Notes: generated from the sequence alone by a model not told the origin. 64,000 nt of DNA from Methylacidiphilales bacterium (GCA_021272315.1 JAJSLI010000060.1:21862-85861), one strand, 5' to 3'. Numbered from the stretch's first letter, positions 1-8,852 are shown. Program-made: numbers and translations.

Positions 1-85
1 CGTTGCACAACGAATCCTGAATCAACCCCCTACGACCGCCAATTTTTCCGCAACTTTATTGAAACTTTTATGGGAATTTGAAGTT

Positions 86-2506
86 ATGCGTTACAACCTT
101 GGCACTCCGATGGACCTATCGCGTCACCCTTTTTTTCCGAACGCAAAGAGTGGTCCGTTGAATCATGGGTCGATGATGAGGCGATCTTCGCCGAAGACCC
201 TGCGTTACGGTTCGATGTCAATCCTGGCTCTGGTCAACGCGATCATGTTGGCGGGGACCGCGAAGGCGGCCGATGCCGCGGGCGCAAATCCAAACCCATC
301 CACCGACACCGGCACAAATACGTCGACTCCGTTGAAGACCAACCCGGCCAAACCTGCGGGCACGGCGGCGAAACCGGCGACGACCGAGAACGCAAAGACG
401 ACCGGTGCGGTGCCCAAGCTGAAAACCATCGTCGTTACGGCGCAACATAATGGTTCCTATCAGGGCACGCGGGCTTCCTCGCCGCTCTACACGGAGCCGT
501 TGCTCGACACGCCGGAGACGATCACCATCGTGCCCCAGGCGGTGATCAAGGACCAGAACGCGACGACGCTGCGCGACATTCTGCGTAATGTCCCCGGCAT
601 TTCTTTCCAGGCCGGGGAAGGCATGAGCACGGTGGCGGGTGACAATCTTTCAATCCGCGGCTTCAACGCGCGCGATGATATGTTCATCGACGGAATTCGC
701 GACACCGGCATCTACACCCGCGATCCGTTCAATACCGAGGCGGTCGAAGTGGTGAAGGGACCGGCCTCCGCCTACGAGGGCTACGGGGAGACCGGGGGCT
801 CGGTCAACCTGGTGAGCAAGGCGCCGGAACTCACGCCCTTTTACGATTTCACGGGCGGGGTCGGGACGAATGCCTACAACCGCGAGACCCTCGACATCAA
901 CCAGCCGATCACGGAATTCGGCGATACGGGCATGGCTTTTCGCCTCAACGCCTTTCAGCAGTACAACGAAGTCGCCGACCGCGATTTCGTCTACGACAGC
1001 CGCTGGGGTTTCGCGCCGTCGCTGGCGTTCGGCCTCGGCACGCCGACCCGCGTGACCCTGAGTTACCTCCACATGCGCGAGGACGATCTTCCCGATTACG
1101 GCTTCCCGTTTGTTAACCAGGCCGCAATTAATGCCGGTAGCTTTCCGCAGAGCGAGCTTAACCATCTCGCCCCGCTTCCCTACAGCAATTGGTACGGCCT
1201 TCTGGGCTATGACCAGGAAACGTCCATCAACGACCTGGCGACGCTCAAAATCGAGCATGACTTCGATAACGGCATCAAGCTCGTCAACCAGACGCGCTTC
1301 GACCGGACCTCGTTCGGCGCCTTCAACACGTCCGCACGTTTCGACAATTCACCCCCGGCCACCACGCCGCTGACCCTGGACATGATCACACTCGAGGTCA
1401 GTTCCCGCCGCGATGTCGACACGCTCTGGGACAACAAGACCTTCGTGACTCTTCCGTTCGAGACCTGGAACATCCCGCACACGCTGGTGACCAGCCTTGA
1501 GTTGAGCCGCGAGACCGACGTCTTCAGCACGGGGATCGGGCCCTACGTCGACACCGGCCTCTTCGACCCGGATGCCTTTGCCTCCTATAATGAGCCCATA
1601 ACCTGGGCCGACCAGGAAACGAATACGCTCGATGACGTGGCGGCGTCAGCCTTCGACACGATCAAGTTCACGCCGCAATGGGAATTGACCGGCGGCGTCC
1701 GCTTCGACCACCTCAATTCGAATTACGACGATCCGGGACCGCTGACACCCTCCTATTTTGCCCGGGTCGACGATCTGTTCAGCTACCGCGCGGCGCTGGT
1801 CTACAAGCCCCTGCCCTTCGGCAGCATCTATGCCGGGTACGGTACCTCATTCAATCCCTCGATTCAGGGCGTCAGCGACGGCGCCAGCAACGACGCGCTC
1901 ACCGCCAACACGGCCAACCTGCCGCCTGAAGAGGACATCAGTTACGAGATCGGCACGAAGTGGGACCTCCTCGACGAAAAACTCTCGCTCAACCTCGCTT
2001 TTTTCCGCACCGATAAAACCAATGCCCGCGTGGAAGACCCGACCGACACAACGGTCTATGAACTGGCGGGAAAAGAACGGGTCCAAGGCATCGAATTCGA
2101 CACGGCGGGAAACCTCACCCATGACTGGAAGGTTTTCGGCGGCTACGTTTACATGCAAAGCGAGGTTTTGAATGGACCGTCCACATCGGACCCCGGAGAC
2201 ACGCTGCCCAACACACCCAACCAATCGGCCAATCTCTGGACCACCTACGATTTGCCCTGGCGTTTCACGATTGGAACCGGTGCCCAGTTTGTCGATCAGC
2301 GTTATTCTCTGGTCAACGATCTCAATTCGACTCCCGGCTATTGGACGCAGCAGGCCATGGTAGCCTATCACGCCACCAAGAACGTCGATCTCCAGCTCAA
2401 TGTTTATAATCTCTGGGACAAGGAATACATCGATCTGGTCGGTGCGCACCAGGACGTTCCCGGTGCAGGGCGGACGGTGATTTTCACCACCAGCTTTAAA
2501 TTCTGA
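86..2506 (+). CDS. TonB-dependent siderophore-type outer-membrane receptor
   Basis: Outer-membrane, TonB/ExbB-energised receptor, probably for a ferric siderophore; the substrate cannot be read from sequence. From the ATG at 86 the protein is 806 aa. A signal peptide starts near residue 30 (MMRRSSPKT, hydrophobic SILALVNAIMLAG, then AKA cleavage site), followed by a Pro/Thr/Lys-rich linker and a TonB-box-like KTIVVTA. The plug domain carries the family hallmarks DTPETITIVPQ, LRNVPGISFQAGEG and VEVVKGPASAYEG. The rest is a 22-strand-type barrel ending in an aromatic residue (FTTSFKF), as expected for BAM-assembled barrels. The frame is open from a TTG at 59, but GGGAA 9 nt before the ATG at 86 favours that start; 173 or 176 would fit the signal peptide best. 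The gene stands alone, without a siderophore cluster. Confidence 0.93.
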   Translation: MRYNLGTPMDLSRHPFFPNAKSGPLNHGSMMRRSSPKTLRYGSMSILALVNAIMLAGTAKAADAAGANPNPSTDTGTNTSTPLKTNPAKPAGTAAKPATTENAKTTGAVPKLKTIVVTAQHNGSYQGTRASSPLYTEPLLDTPETITIVPQAVIKDQNATTLRDILRNVPGISFQAGEGMSTVAGDNLSIRGFNARDDMFIDGIRDTGIYTRDPFNTEAVEVVKGPASAYEGYGETGGSVNLVSKAPELTPFYDFTGGVGTNAYNRETLDINQPITEFGDTGMAFRLNAFQQYNEVADRDFVYDSRWGFAPSLAFGLGTPTRVTLSYLHMREDDLPDYGFPFVNQAAINAGSFPQSELNHLAPLPYSNWYGLLGYDQETSINDLATLKIEHDFDNGIKLVNQTRFDRTSFGAFNTSARFDNSPPATTPLTLDMITLEVSSRRDVDTLWDNKTFVTLPFETWNIPHTLVTSLELSRETDVFSTGIGPYVDTGLFDPDAFASYNEPITWADQETNTLDDVAASAFDTIKFTPQWELTGGVRFDHLNSNYDDPGPLTPSYFARVDDLFSYRAALVYKPLPFGSIYAGYGTSFNPSIQGVSDGASNDALTANTANLPPEEDISYEIGTKWDLLDEKLSLNLAFFRTDKTNARVEDPTDTTVYELAGKERVQGIEFDTAGNLTHDWKVFGGYVYMQSEVLNGPSTSDPGDTLPNTPNQSANLWTTYDLPWRFTIGTGAQFVDQRYSLVNDLNSTPGYWTQQAMVAYHATKNVDLQLNVYNLWDKEYIDLVGAHQDVPGAGRTVIFTTSFKF

Positions 2507-2763
2507 CAGGGCTCTGGTTGAACCCGAGAGCTGTCACCAACTGTCAAGTAGGCCAGGGTGTGTCACTGGCTCACGCTTCTTCTTCCAATAGCCTGCACGT
2601 TTTCAATATGCCTTAAATGGTCCCGTTAACAAAAAGTCCAGGGGAAAAGGAACCATGCCTGTTCACGCTCCCAGCTTGGCATCCTCAATTCTGCCGTCCC
2701 CACCTTCCCGCCCGCGCCCCCAGATTGTTGCCGATGCGCCAAAGGGGTGGGATAGTGCGGGGT

Positions 2764-3135
2764 ATGGTTACGATCCGGACCTGCTTTTCTCTGCCGGAGG
2801 CCCAGGTGATCCAATCTCAATTGGGAGGCTCGGGGATCAAGGCTTTTATTCCGGACGAGTCCACGGTGCTCTGGGAAAATGCCATCGGCGGGATTCGCGT
2901 GCAGGTCTTGGAGGAGGATGCCGAGCGGGCCGCCGAAGTTTTGGACGAGACCGGCGCGGTTCATCCAAAAGAAGCCGCGAAATTCTGCCCTCGTTGCGGC
3001 GCACCTTTGCGGGAGTCCTACGGGTTAGGCCTCTATCTTAAGCTCGCGATCATGCTTTTGTTTTCGATGCCGATCCGCTCGAAGCCGAACTGGCGTTGTC
3101 CGAAATGCGGAATCATTTTCTCATCCCCGAGTTGA
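2764..3135 (+). CDS. DUF2007 domain protein with C-terminal zinc ribbon
   Basis: Small cytoplasmic protein of unknown role. Residues 1-65 (MVTIRTCFSLPEAQVIQSQL onward, with IGGIRVQVLEEDAERAAEVL) match the DUF2007 'putative signal transducing' fold: an alpha-beta unit beginning with a short strand, an LxEAxxxxxxL helix and a closing AxxxL helix. The C-terminal part has two CxxC knuckles (FCPRCG and RCPKCG) that probably bind one zinc, separated by a hydrophobic stretch (LYLKLAIMLLFSMP) that might be a short membrane anchor. The frame is open from 2617, but the upstream part is Pro/Arg-rich and unlike protein, so I start at the ATG at 2764, which begins the conserved domain. No operon partner is evident. 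Confidence 0.75.
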   Translation: MVTIRTCFSLPEAQVIQSQLGGSGIKAFIPDESTVLWENAIGGIRVQVLEEDAERAAEVLDETGAVHPKEAAKFCPRCGAPLRESYGLGLYLKLAIMLLFSMPIRSKPNWRCPKCGIIFSSPS

Positions 3136-3136
3136 A

Positions 3137-3150
3137 CTTGGGAACGAGGG
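3137..3150 (+). repeat. Half copy of a dispersed inverted-repeat motif
   Basis: Fourteen bases (CTTGGGAACGAGGG) directly after the stop of the DUF2007 gene are identical to the reverse complement of 6102-6115, the left arm of the palindrome at 6106-6145. Only one arm is present here. Two copies 3 kb apart point to a dispersed repeat family, possibly REP-like. Confidence 0.45.
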
Positions 3151-3172
3151 GAAGAAACCCTGCCGCAAAGCT

Positions 3173-5566
3173 CTAAAAATTCTTCGGCACCCACTTCACG
3201 TCCTTCATCGGGCCGGTGCCGTGGTACTCGAAGATTTTGCTGATGGGATAGAGAAGGATGCCGAAGAGGGCATTGGCGTTGACGCGCATGTCGAGGTCGA
3301 CCCTGTCCTTCATGAAGTTGTAGTTGCCGTTACCGATGAGGGCGAGGGTCTCGCTGCTGATGTTCATGTCGTCAGTGTGGACGAGTCCCTTGGCGACGGT
3401 GAAATGGCCGTGGGCGGCGTCGGCGGCGGAGAAGCCGGGAATGAGGGGCGTGAGCGAGCCGAGAAAGGGAATCTGGGTGATATCGCCGTTCTCGACCTTG
3501 ATTTCACCTCCGCCGGTCATCGTCTCCATCTGGCCGATTTCGCCGGTGAAGTGGGCCTGGGTGTTGAGCTGGCCCGTCGATTTGTCATAGGAAAAGGCGC
3601 GGGCGGTGAATTTTTTGAAGTTCACCTTGCTCAAGTTGAGGTCGAGGGTGTAGGCGGCGGGATTTTCACGCAGGTCCATGTCGAGCACGCCGGTGAGGCC
3701 GCCGTCGTAGAAGCCGCACTTCTTCATGTCGACGGTCAGGCGGCGGTTCTTGAAGGTGAGCGTGCCGTTGGGTTCGTCGAAATTGAAAGGGATGCTGAAA
3801 AGGGTCCATCCCATCGGCGATTTCCCCTCCACTTCGACGAGCAGGTCGGTGTCGAGGTCCTTCTTGTCGCTCTGGAGATCGACCAGGCCGTTGGCGCGGA
3901 CGGTGGGCGGACGGGAAAAATGATAGGGGGCGGTGTATTCGATGAACTTGGGCCCCATGACGGGGGCGACGGCCTGGACGTCGACCTGGGCGACGAAATT
4001 ATTCAGCGCAACGGAGCGGTTCTTGAAATCGTAGACGATGCCGCCCGTGCCCGCGCCCTCGGGGCGATGGACTTCGAGATTGGGCAGGTTGAGCTTCGAG
4101 TCGGCGAACGTGAAATCGGACGCGGCGGTGTCGAAGCCGGCGTTTTTATAGACGAATTTGTCGGCGGTGACCTTGCCCTTGACGGTCCAGACGCCGGGGT
4201 TCAACGCGGTGCCGGTGGCGGTGGCATCAATTTTTGGGCCGCCGTCCTGGAAGCTGCAACTGCCGAGGAAATTGTCCATCCCCTCCCCGAAAACGCCCTT
4301 GAGCACGGTGGGGGCGAGGTTGGAACTGATCCTGGCGTTGAGGCTGGGGACGTCCTGTGTGCTGTCGAAGGAGAATTCCAGGTCGACGTCCCCGGCCTGG
4401 CCCGCGATCTTGAGGCCTGAAATGAGCAGGCGCTTGCCGTCGTAGTGGACGGGGACGCTGAAGCGCGAGAAGGGAACGCCGTTGAAGGTGAAGTCGCGCC
4501 AGTCGAGATCGGCCTCGACATCGGCGTAGAAGCCCTGCCGCAGGTCAACGCGGACCAGCCCGGTCATGGCGGGCGAGGTGTTGGGGAAATCGAGCCGGCC
4601 CAGGGCCTGTCCGAGCGGTCCCGGAAACGCGGGCGCGAGCGTGGTGAAATCCATCGAGGAGGTGAACTGAAGTTCGGCGGAGTGCTCCGCGAGGTCCCAC
4701 TCGCCGAAGGCGGTCAGCTCGCCGCGATCGAGGCCGATTTTGAAATCGTCGAGCGTGACGATGCCGTCGCTGAGGCTGCCGTGAATGGAAATTTCATCGA
4801 CGGGCGCGGAACGCCAGGTGAGGCGGCGTCCGTTGAGGACGAAGTTGGCGCGCCCGCCGCCGAGATCGCTGGTGGAGGTCTCGAAGTCGAGCTCGGCGTC
4901 GATGGGGTTCTCGGTGCCGATGTCGTCCATGGCGTCGCGCACGGCATGCCAGATGTCGACGTGCGCCTTGACTTGTTCTTCCCTCGAAAGCGGCGGCGGA
5001 GCGCCGGGGGGAGGCTTGGCCGGCGCCGACGGAAAGCCATCGTTATGAATGATGCCACGGAGATAAAGCGCCATGTTGAGAAAGCGCGCCTGGGCATTTT
5101 GGATCTTGATGTCGCGCCCGTCGAAGGCGACGTCGGCGTTGACCTCGGTGAAATCGGCGGTGTCCTCCGGCCCGATGGGATAGCGGACGTCGGCGTTGGC
5201 GATGGCGGCGCCGTCGATGAAGCCGCGCCCCTGCCACCAGCTCAGCCACGCGATGCCGATGCGGATGCGGTCGATCAGCAGCATGACGCTCTGGCGGTTG
5301 GCATCGCGGTAAACGGTGACCCGTTCCGCGATGATGGCGCCGGTGGGACTGAGCAGCAGGCGATCGACGGCGAACGGAAACGGAAAGATGTGGCGCCGCT
5401 GGATTTCGTTCAGGACGTAATCTTTCGCCACCGGAGGCAGACCGAGAAAGCGCAGCCAGAGAACGACGACAAGCAGCGGCACGGAGACCGTGACGAGGGC
5501 GAGAAGACCCAGACGCGCCAGCAGACGCTTGAAGTAATCGCGGTAAGACGGCATGCCTCCACCCAT
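3173..5566 (-). CDS. AsmA-like inner-membrane-anchored protein
   Basis: 797 aa protein with one N-terminal transmembrane segment (about residues 17-38, LGLLALVTVSVPLLVVVLWL), the rest periplasmic and made of repeating beta-rich segments. The overall form and the C-terminal block (GGGEIKVENGDITQIPFLG, then HFTVAKGLVHTDDMNISS and a hydrophobic NALFGILLYPISK near the end) match the AsmA-like C-terminal family. That superfamily includes AsmA, TamB and YhdP, which are implicated in phospholipid movement to the outer membrane; the specific role here is an inference. A second ATG four codons in has GGAGG almost touching it, so the first ATG is kept. Monocistronic. Confidence 0.82.
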   Translation of the reverse strand: MGGGMPSYRDYFKRLLARLGLLALVTVSVPLLVVVLWLRFLGLPPVAKDYVLNEIQRRHIFPFPFAVDRLLLSPTGAIIAERVTVYRDANRQSVMLLIDRIRIGIAWLSWWQGRGFIDGAAIANADVRYPIGPEDTADFTEVNADVAFDGRDIKIQNAQARFLNMALYLRGIIHNDGFPSAPAKPPPGAPPPLSREEQVKAHVDIWHAVRDAMDDIGTENPIDAELDFETSTSDLGGGRANFVLNGRRLTWRSAPVDEISIHGSLSDGIVTLDDFKIGLDRGELTAFGEWDLAEHSAELQFTSSMDFTTLAPAFPGPLGQALGRLDFPNTSPAMTGLVRVDLRQGFYADVEADLDWRDFTFNGVPFSRFSVPVHYDGKRLLISGLKIAGQAGDVDLEFSFDSTQDVPSLNARISSNLAPTVLKGVFGEGMDNFLGSCSFQDGGPKIDATATGTALNPGVWTVKGKVTADKFVYKNAGFDTAASDFTFADSKLNLPNLEVHRPEGAGTGGIVYDFKNRSVALNNFVAQVDVQAVAPVMGPKFIEYTAPYHFSRPPTVRANGLVDLQSDKKDLDTDLLVEVEGKSPMGWTLFSIPFNFDEPNGTLTFKNRRLTVDMKKCGFYDGGLTGVLDMDLRENPAAYTLDLNLSKVNFKKFTARAFSYDKSTGQLNTQAHFTGEIGQMETMTGGGEIKVENGDITQIPFLGSLTPLIPGFSAADAAHGHFTVAKGLVHTDDMNISSETLALIGNGNYNFMKDRVDLDMRVNANALFGILLYPISKIFEYHGTGPMKDVKWVPKNF

Positions 5567-5715
5567 GATGAACGATTCGGGGCCGAAAGGCGATTTTTTC
5601 GAGATGGGAGCGGGCGGGCTGGGGGTTTTTGGGGTAATGGTACAGTTTCGATCAAGTTTAGAACTTGGAAGAAGTGATTGCTCTTCTAAAATAGTAGTCC
5701 GATGATGGTTTCGCT

Positions 5716-6003
5716 TTGAAGGCTTTCCGTCGCACGCTGTTTGTCCTGCTCTGCCTTGGTATTATCGTCACCTGCTTTTTGAGGTGGCCCACTCCGCCTC
5801 ACGATTTGCAATGGTACAAATACCATACTCATGAGGCAAATGAGGCCTCAGATCGTCAATGCCTCATAGGACTCTGCTCAGGATTTGGGATGTTGGTTTG
5901 GTGTTTGGTCTTTAGAAAAGAAGAGAGAGTACTCGGGCGATTTGCGTTGTACCTTGGGCTCTTTGGGATTCTCTTGGCTTTTTATGTTCCCCTTGTCGAC
6001 TGA
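5716..6003 (+). CDS. Small hypothetical membrane protein
   Basis: 95 aa, not recognised. Three hydrophobic stretches are visible: LFVLLCLGIIVTCFL near the N-terminus, CLIGLCSGFGMLVWCLVF in the middle and LYLGLFGILLAFYVPLV at the C-terminus, separated by short charged loops. The start is a TTG because a stop at 5695 closes the frame just upstream and no ATG or GTG is available. Base composition is more AT-rich than the flanking AsmA-like and ABC genes. It lies between the divergent AsmA-like gene and the repeat block. It could be a real orphan or a recently acquired gene. Confidence 0.5.
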   Translation: MKAFRRTLFVLLCLGIIVTCFLRWPTPPHDLQWYKYHTHEANEASDRQCLIGLCSGFGMLVWCLVFRKEERVLGRFALYLGLFGILLAFYVPLVD

Positions 6004-6105
6004 CTCAAACTTTACCACTACCGGTTTTTGGCGGAATTGACGGAACTTTTTCGGGGTGGGACTGTGGAAGCTTCCTGTGAAACAAATGCCGCGCTTTTTT
6101 TCCCT

Positions 6106-6145
6106 CGTTCCCAAGCTCCTGCGGAGGGCGGTAAACTTGGGAACG
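6106..6145. repeat. Inverted repeat, 10-bp arms
   Basis: CGTTCCCAAG at 6106-6115 and its exact complement CTTGGGAACG at 6136-6145 are separated by 20 bases. The left arm plus its flank (14 bases) also occurs inverted at 3137-3150. It lies immediately left of the hairpin array starting at 6182. Confidence 0.65.
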
Positions 6146-6181
6146 TGGGCAACCAGAATGACCGCAACGCTGTCTTTTCTG

Positions 6182-6275
6182 CCAACCCCAACGGGGTTGG
6201 AATCCTATAGCCCAGGGTTGGCGCAGCAGCGCCTACCCTGGGTAAGCTCCCAAGCACCCAACCCTGAAAGGGTTG
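6182..6275. repeat. Three-hairpin repeat unit, copy 1
   Basis: Three consecutive perfect or near-perfect palindromes. First: CCAACCCC at 6182-6189 with GGGGTTGG at 6193-6200, loop AAC. Second: CCCAGGGT at 6211-6218 with ACCCTGGG at 6235-6242, enclosing a T/T mismatch and an inner stem GGCGC (6220-6224) with GCGCC (6229-6233), loop AGCA. Third: CAACCCT at 6259-6265 with AGGGTTG at 6269-6275, loop GAA. The order short-long-short is repeated at 6308-6406. The block falls in the 481-base gene gap 6004-6484. Confidence 0.85.
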
Positions 6276-6307
6276 AAGCCAATTCAAACCAAACCCGTTG
6301 GGACATT

Positions 6308-6406
6308 GTTTCAACCCCTACAGGGTTGAAACGCTTTTTGCAGTTACCCAGGGTAGCGGCTTCGCCGCAACCCTGGGCTGAATGCTCACAACCCTTTCAG
6401 GGTTGT
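6308..6406. repeat. Three-hairpin repeat unit, copy 2
   Basis: Same short-long-short layout as 6182-6275. First: GTTTCAACCC at 6308-6317 with GGGTTGAAAC at 6323-6332, loop of five. Second: CCCAGGGT at 6347-6354 with ACCCTGGG at 6370-6377, enclosing an A/A mismatch and an inner stem GCGGC (6356-6360) with GCCGC (6364-6368), loop TTC. Third: ACAACCCT at 6388-6395 with AGGGTTGT at 6399-6406, loop TTC. The outer arms of the long hairpin are identical to copy 1, while the inner stem differs by compensating changes. It ends 78 bases before the likely start of the solute-binding protein and may lie in its 5' leader. Confidence 0.85.
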
Positions 6407-6484
6407 CCGTCGCCGGGAGGAACACGTCCCATCGCGACGGTTACCGCTGCACGCCGCAAGCGGCTGGGAATTTACCTGCAGAGA

Positions 6485-7849
6485 TTGAAATTTTGCCTGC
6501 GGCAGGCACACCGGCTTTTTTTATCGTGCTCCTTCGTCTGGTTCGCGGCCCTGTCGGCGGGCGCGGACGAAAACGAGGTCGTGGTCATCTCGCCCCATTG
6601 GGACGGGATCAAGGAAGAAACGGCGCGAGCGTTCCGTGCCTGGCATGAAAAGATGTACGGGCAGCCGGCGACGGTCCGCTGGCGCGAAGCGGGCGGCGGC
6701 GGGTCGCGCATCGTCAAATTGCTCGGCGCGGAATACGCCGCCCATCCCGACATCGGCATCGACGTGCTTTACGGGGGCGGCTTCGAGCCGTTCCAGGAAC
6801 TGGAGAAAGCCGGCCTGCTGACGCCGTACGAGCCGCCCGAGGAAACGCTGGCGCAGATTCCGGCGGAGTTGAACGGGGCCCCGATCATCGACCCGAACCA
6901 CGAGTGGTTCGGCGCGTGCCTGTCGGGATTCGGGATCATCACCAACGAGCGGGCGCGGCAGGCGGCGGGGCTGCCGGTGGCGCGGACGTGGGCGGACCTG
7001 GCCGATCCGCGGCTGGCGGGTTGGATTTCAGCGTGCGATCCGCGCGAGTCGAGCAGCGTGATGCAGATCGACGAGATCATCCTGCAATCGTGCGGCTGGG
7101 ACAAGGGCTGGGGCGTTTTGATGGGGATGAGCGGCAACACGCGCAATTTTCTTTCGTCGGCGCCGGCTTCGGCGGTGGAGGTGGGGATGGGCGACGCGGC
7201 CTACGGCGTCAACATCGATATGTACGGACAGGCGCAGGCCGGTTATTACGGAAGCGACAACGTCAACTTCGTGCTGCCCGAGGGGCAGACGGTGATCACG
7301 CCCGACGCCATCGCGATCCTCAAGAATCCGCCCCACCCGGAACTGGCGCGGCACTTCGTGCAATTCGTGCTGTCGCGCGAGGGGCAGACGCTCTGGATGG
7401 CCCCGTTGGGAGCGCCAGGCGGGGCGAAGCGTTACGCGATCAACCGGATGAGCGTGTGGCCCGCGCTTTACGACGAACTGGCTGGCGTGACACCGATCCT
7501 GACGAATCCGTTCAAGGGCCCGCCCGCGTTCGTGATCTCGGACCAGCTCGGCTCCAAGCGGCGCACGATCCTGATGGCGCTGATCGCGGCGTGGATGATC
7601 GACACGCACGATGTCCTGGCCCGGGCGTGGAAGGCGCTGAACTCGCCCGCCGCGGAGAGGCTGCCTCCCGGTCGGCGGGAGGAGCTCCTGGCCCAATTTT
7701 TGGCTGCGCCGTGTTCAGAGGAGGAACTGCTCCGGCTCGTCGACACCGACTGGAAAGACCCGGTCAAGCGGACCGCCCTGGTGAACCAGTGGCAAGCCGA
7801 GGCGCTCGACCGGTACGAAAATTTGATCGCACAACTTGCGTCCCGGTGA
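6485..7849 (+). CDS. ABC transporter periplasmic solute-binding protein
   Basis: Family-1 type extracellular solute-binding protein, related in style to ferric-iron (Fbp) and polyamine binding proteins; ligand not determinable. With the TTG at 6485 it is 454 aa and begins with a good Sec signal peptide (KFCLRQAHRLFLSCSFVW, cleavage near LSAGADE). The mature part shows VVVISPHWDGIKEETARAF, IDVLYGGGFEPFQELEKAGL and ITPDAIAILKNPPHPELA, the usual two-lobe pattern, followed by a roughly 100-residue C-terminal region. The frame is open upstream to 6056, but that extension would translate the hairpin repeats, so I reject it. The stop lies before the ATPase ATG at 7872 with 22 bases between. No permease gene is adjacent. 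Confidence 0.85.
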   Translation: MKFCLRQAHRLFLSCSFVWFAALSAGADENEVVVISPHWDGIKEETARAFRAWHEKMYGQPATVRWREAGGGGSRIVKLLGAEYAAHPDIGIDVLYGGGFEPFQELEKAGLLTPYEPPEETLAQIPAELNGAPIIDPNHEWFGACLSGFGIITNERARQAAGLPVARTWADLADPRLAGWISACDPRESSSVMQIDEIILQSCGWDKGWGVLMGMSGNTRNFLSSAPASAVEVGMGDAAYGVNIDMYGQAQAGYYGSDNVNFVLPEGQTVITPDAIAILKNPPHPELARHFVQFVLSREGQTLWMAPLGAPGGAKRYAINRMSVWPALYDELAGVTPILTNPFKGPPAFVISDQLGSKRRTILMALIAAWMIDTHDVLARAWKALNSPAAERLPPGRREELLAQFLAAPCSEEELLRLVDTDWKDPVKRTALVNQWQAEALDRYENLIAQLASR

Positions 7850-7871
7850 AACCGTCCGCACCCTTTCTCCC

Positions 7872-8852
7872 ATGACCGTAACGACGAACCATCTCGTGAA
7901 GTCGTTTTCCCGCGAACCCGGGGCGCGGGTGGTGGATGACGTGTCGTTCCAGATCGAGCCGGGCGAGATGTTTTTCCTGCTCGGGCCGTCGGGGTGCGGC
8001 AAGACGACGGTGCTGCGGATGCTGGCCGGGTTTATCGACCCGGACGGCGGGGACATTCTCTTCGACGGGAAGCGGATGAACGAGGTGGCGCCACGCCACC
8101 GGAACACGGCGATGGTTTTTCAAAATTACGCGATCTGGCCGCACCTGACGGTCTACGAAAACGTCGCCTACGGGCCGCGGGCGCGGAAGCTCGACGCGGA
8201 CTCGATCCGCCAACGGGTGGGCCGCGCGCTGGAGATCGTGCGGATGGAGGAGCTGGCCCGGCGCAAGCCGGCGCAGCTTTCGGGCGGGCAGCAGCAGCGG
8301 GTGGCCCTGGCGCGGGCGCTGGCGGTGGAACCGGGCCTGGTCCTGCTGGACGAGCCTCTGTCGAACCTCGACGCGCGGCTGCGGCTCGACCTGCGGGAGG
8401 AGTTGCGGCGCATCCACCGCGAGACGCGCACAACGTGCCTCTACGTGACGCACGACCAGGAGGAAGCGCTTTCCATGGCCGACCGTCTCGCCCTGATGAA
8501 CCGGGGGCGGATCGAACAGATCGGCACGCCGGAGGAGGTTTACCGGAAGCCGGTGAACGAGTTCACGGCGCGGTTCCTGGGCGAGATCAACGTGGTCGCG
8601 CCGGGGAGTCCCCTCGCCCTCTCCCTGAACGCGCCCGCGGACCGGAAAGCCGCTTTTCGCCCGGAGGCGGCGGAGCTTGTTTCCGATGGGATCGTGGCGG
8701 TGGTGAAGCAGGCCGTCTACCTGGGCAGCAAGGCGGAACTGGCCGTCGAAACGGCGGCGGGCGAGCGGGTCAAACTCTGGACCCGCAAACTTGTCCCGCC
8801 GGGGGAGACGGTCCATTTCCGGGTCGACCGGGAAGCCCTTATCCTCTTTTAA
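7872..8852 (+). CDS. ABC transporter ATP-binding protein (FbpC/PotA/UgpC type)
   Basis: Cytoplasmic ATPase that would energise import with the preceding binding protein. About 326 aa from the ATG at 7872; the frame extends to a TTG at 7836 that overlaps the upstream gene. All nucleotide-binding motifs are intact: Walker A GPSGCGKTT, Q-loop in FQNYAIWPHLTVYENV, signature LSGGQQQR, Walker B VLLDEPLSNLD and the switch histidine in YVTHDQEEALSMADR. The C-terminal quarter (VVKQAVYLGSKAELAVE onward) is a TOBE-like domain typical of importers for iron, polyamines or sugars. The pair lacks a membrane permease here, so the partner must be encoded elsewhere. Confidence 0.92.
   Translation: MTVTTNHLVKSFSREPGARVVDDVSFQIEPGEMFFLLGPSGCGKTTVLRMLAGFIDPDGGDILFDGKRMNEVAPRHRNTAMVFQNYAIWPHLTVYENVAYGPRARKLDADSIRQRVGRALEIVRMEELARRKPAQLSGGQQQRVALARALAVEPGLVLLDEPLSNLDARLRLDLREELRRIHRETRTTCLYVTHDQEEALSMADRLALMNRGRIEQIGTPEEVYRKPVNEFTARFLGEINVVAPGSPLALSLNAPADRKAAFRPEAAELVSDGIVAVVKQAVYLGSKAELAVETAAGERVKLWTRKLVPPGETVHFRVDREALILF

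Noticed and set aside
3221..5677. Two long frames (399 and 410 codons) antisense to the AsmA-like gene
   Set aside because: Their translations are Gly/Glu/Asp-rich without conserved motifs, while the minus-strand frame has a membrane anchor and a recognisable C-terminal domain.
6182..6406. CRISPR array
   Set aside because: The units are internally palindromic hairpins of differing length with no unique regular spacers and no cas genes nearby.
6056..6484. N-terminal extension of the solute-binding protein
   Set aside because: It would translate the hairpin repeats into Pro/Leu/Gln-rich sequence and bury the signal peptide 140 residues inside the protein.
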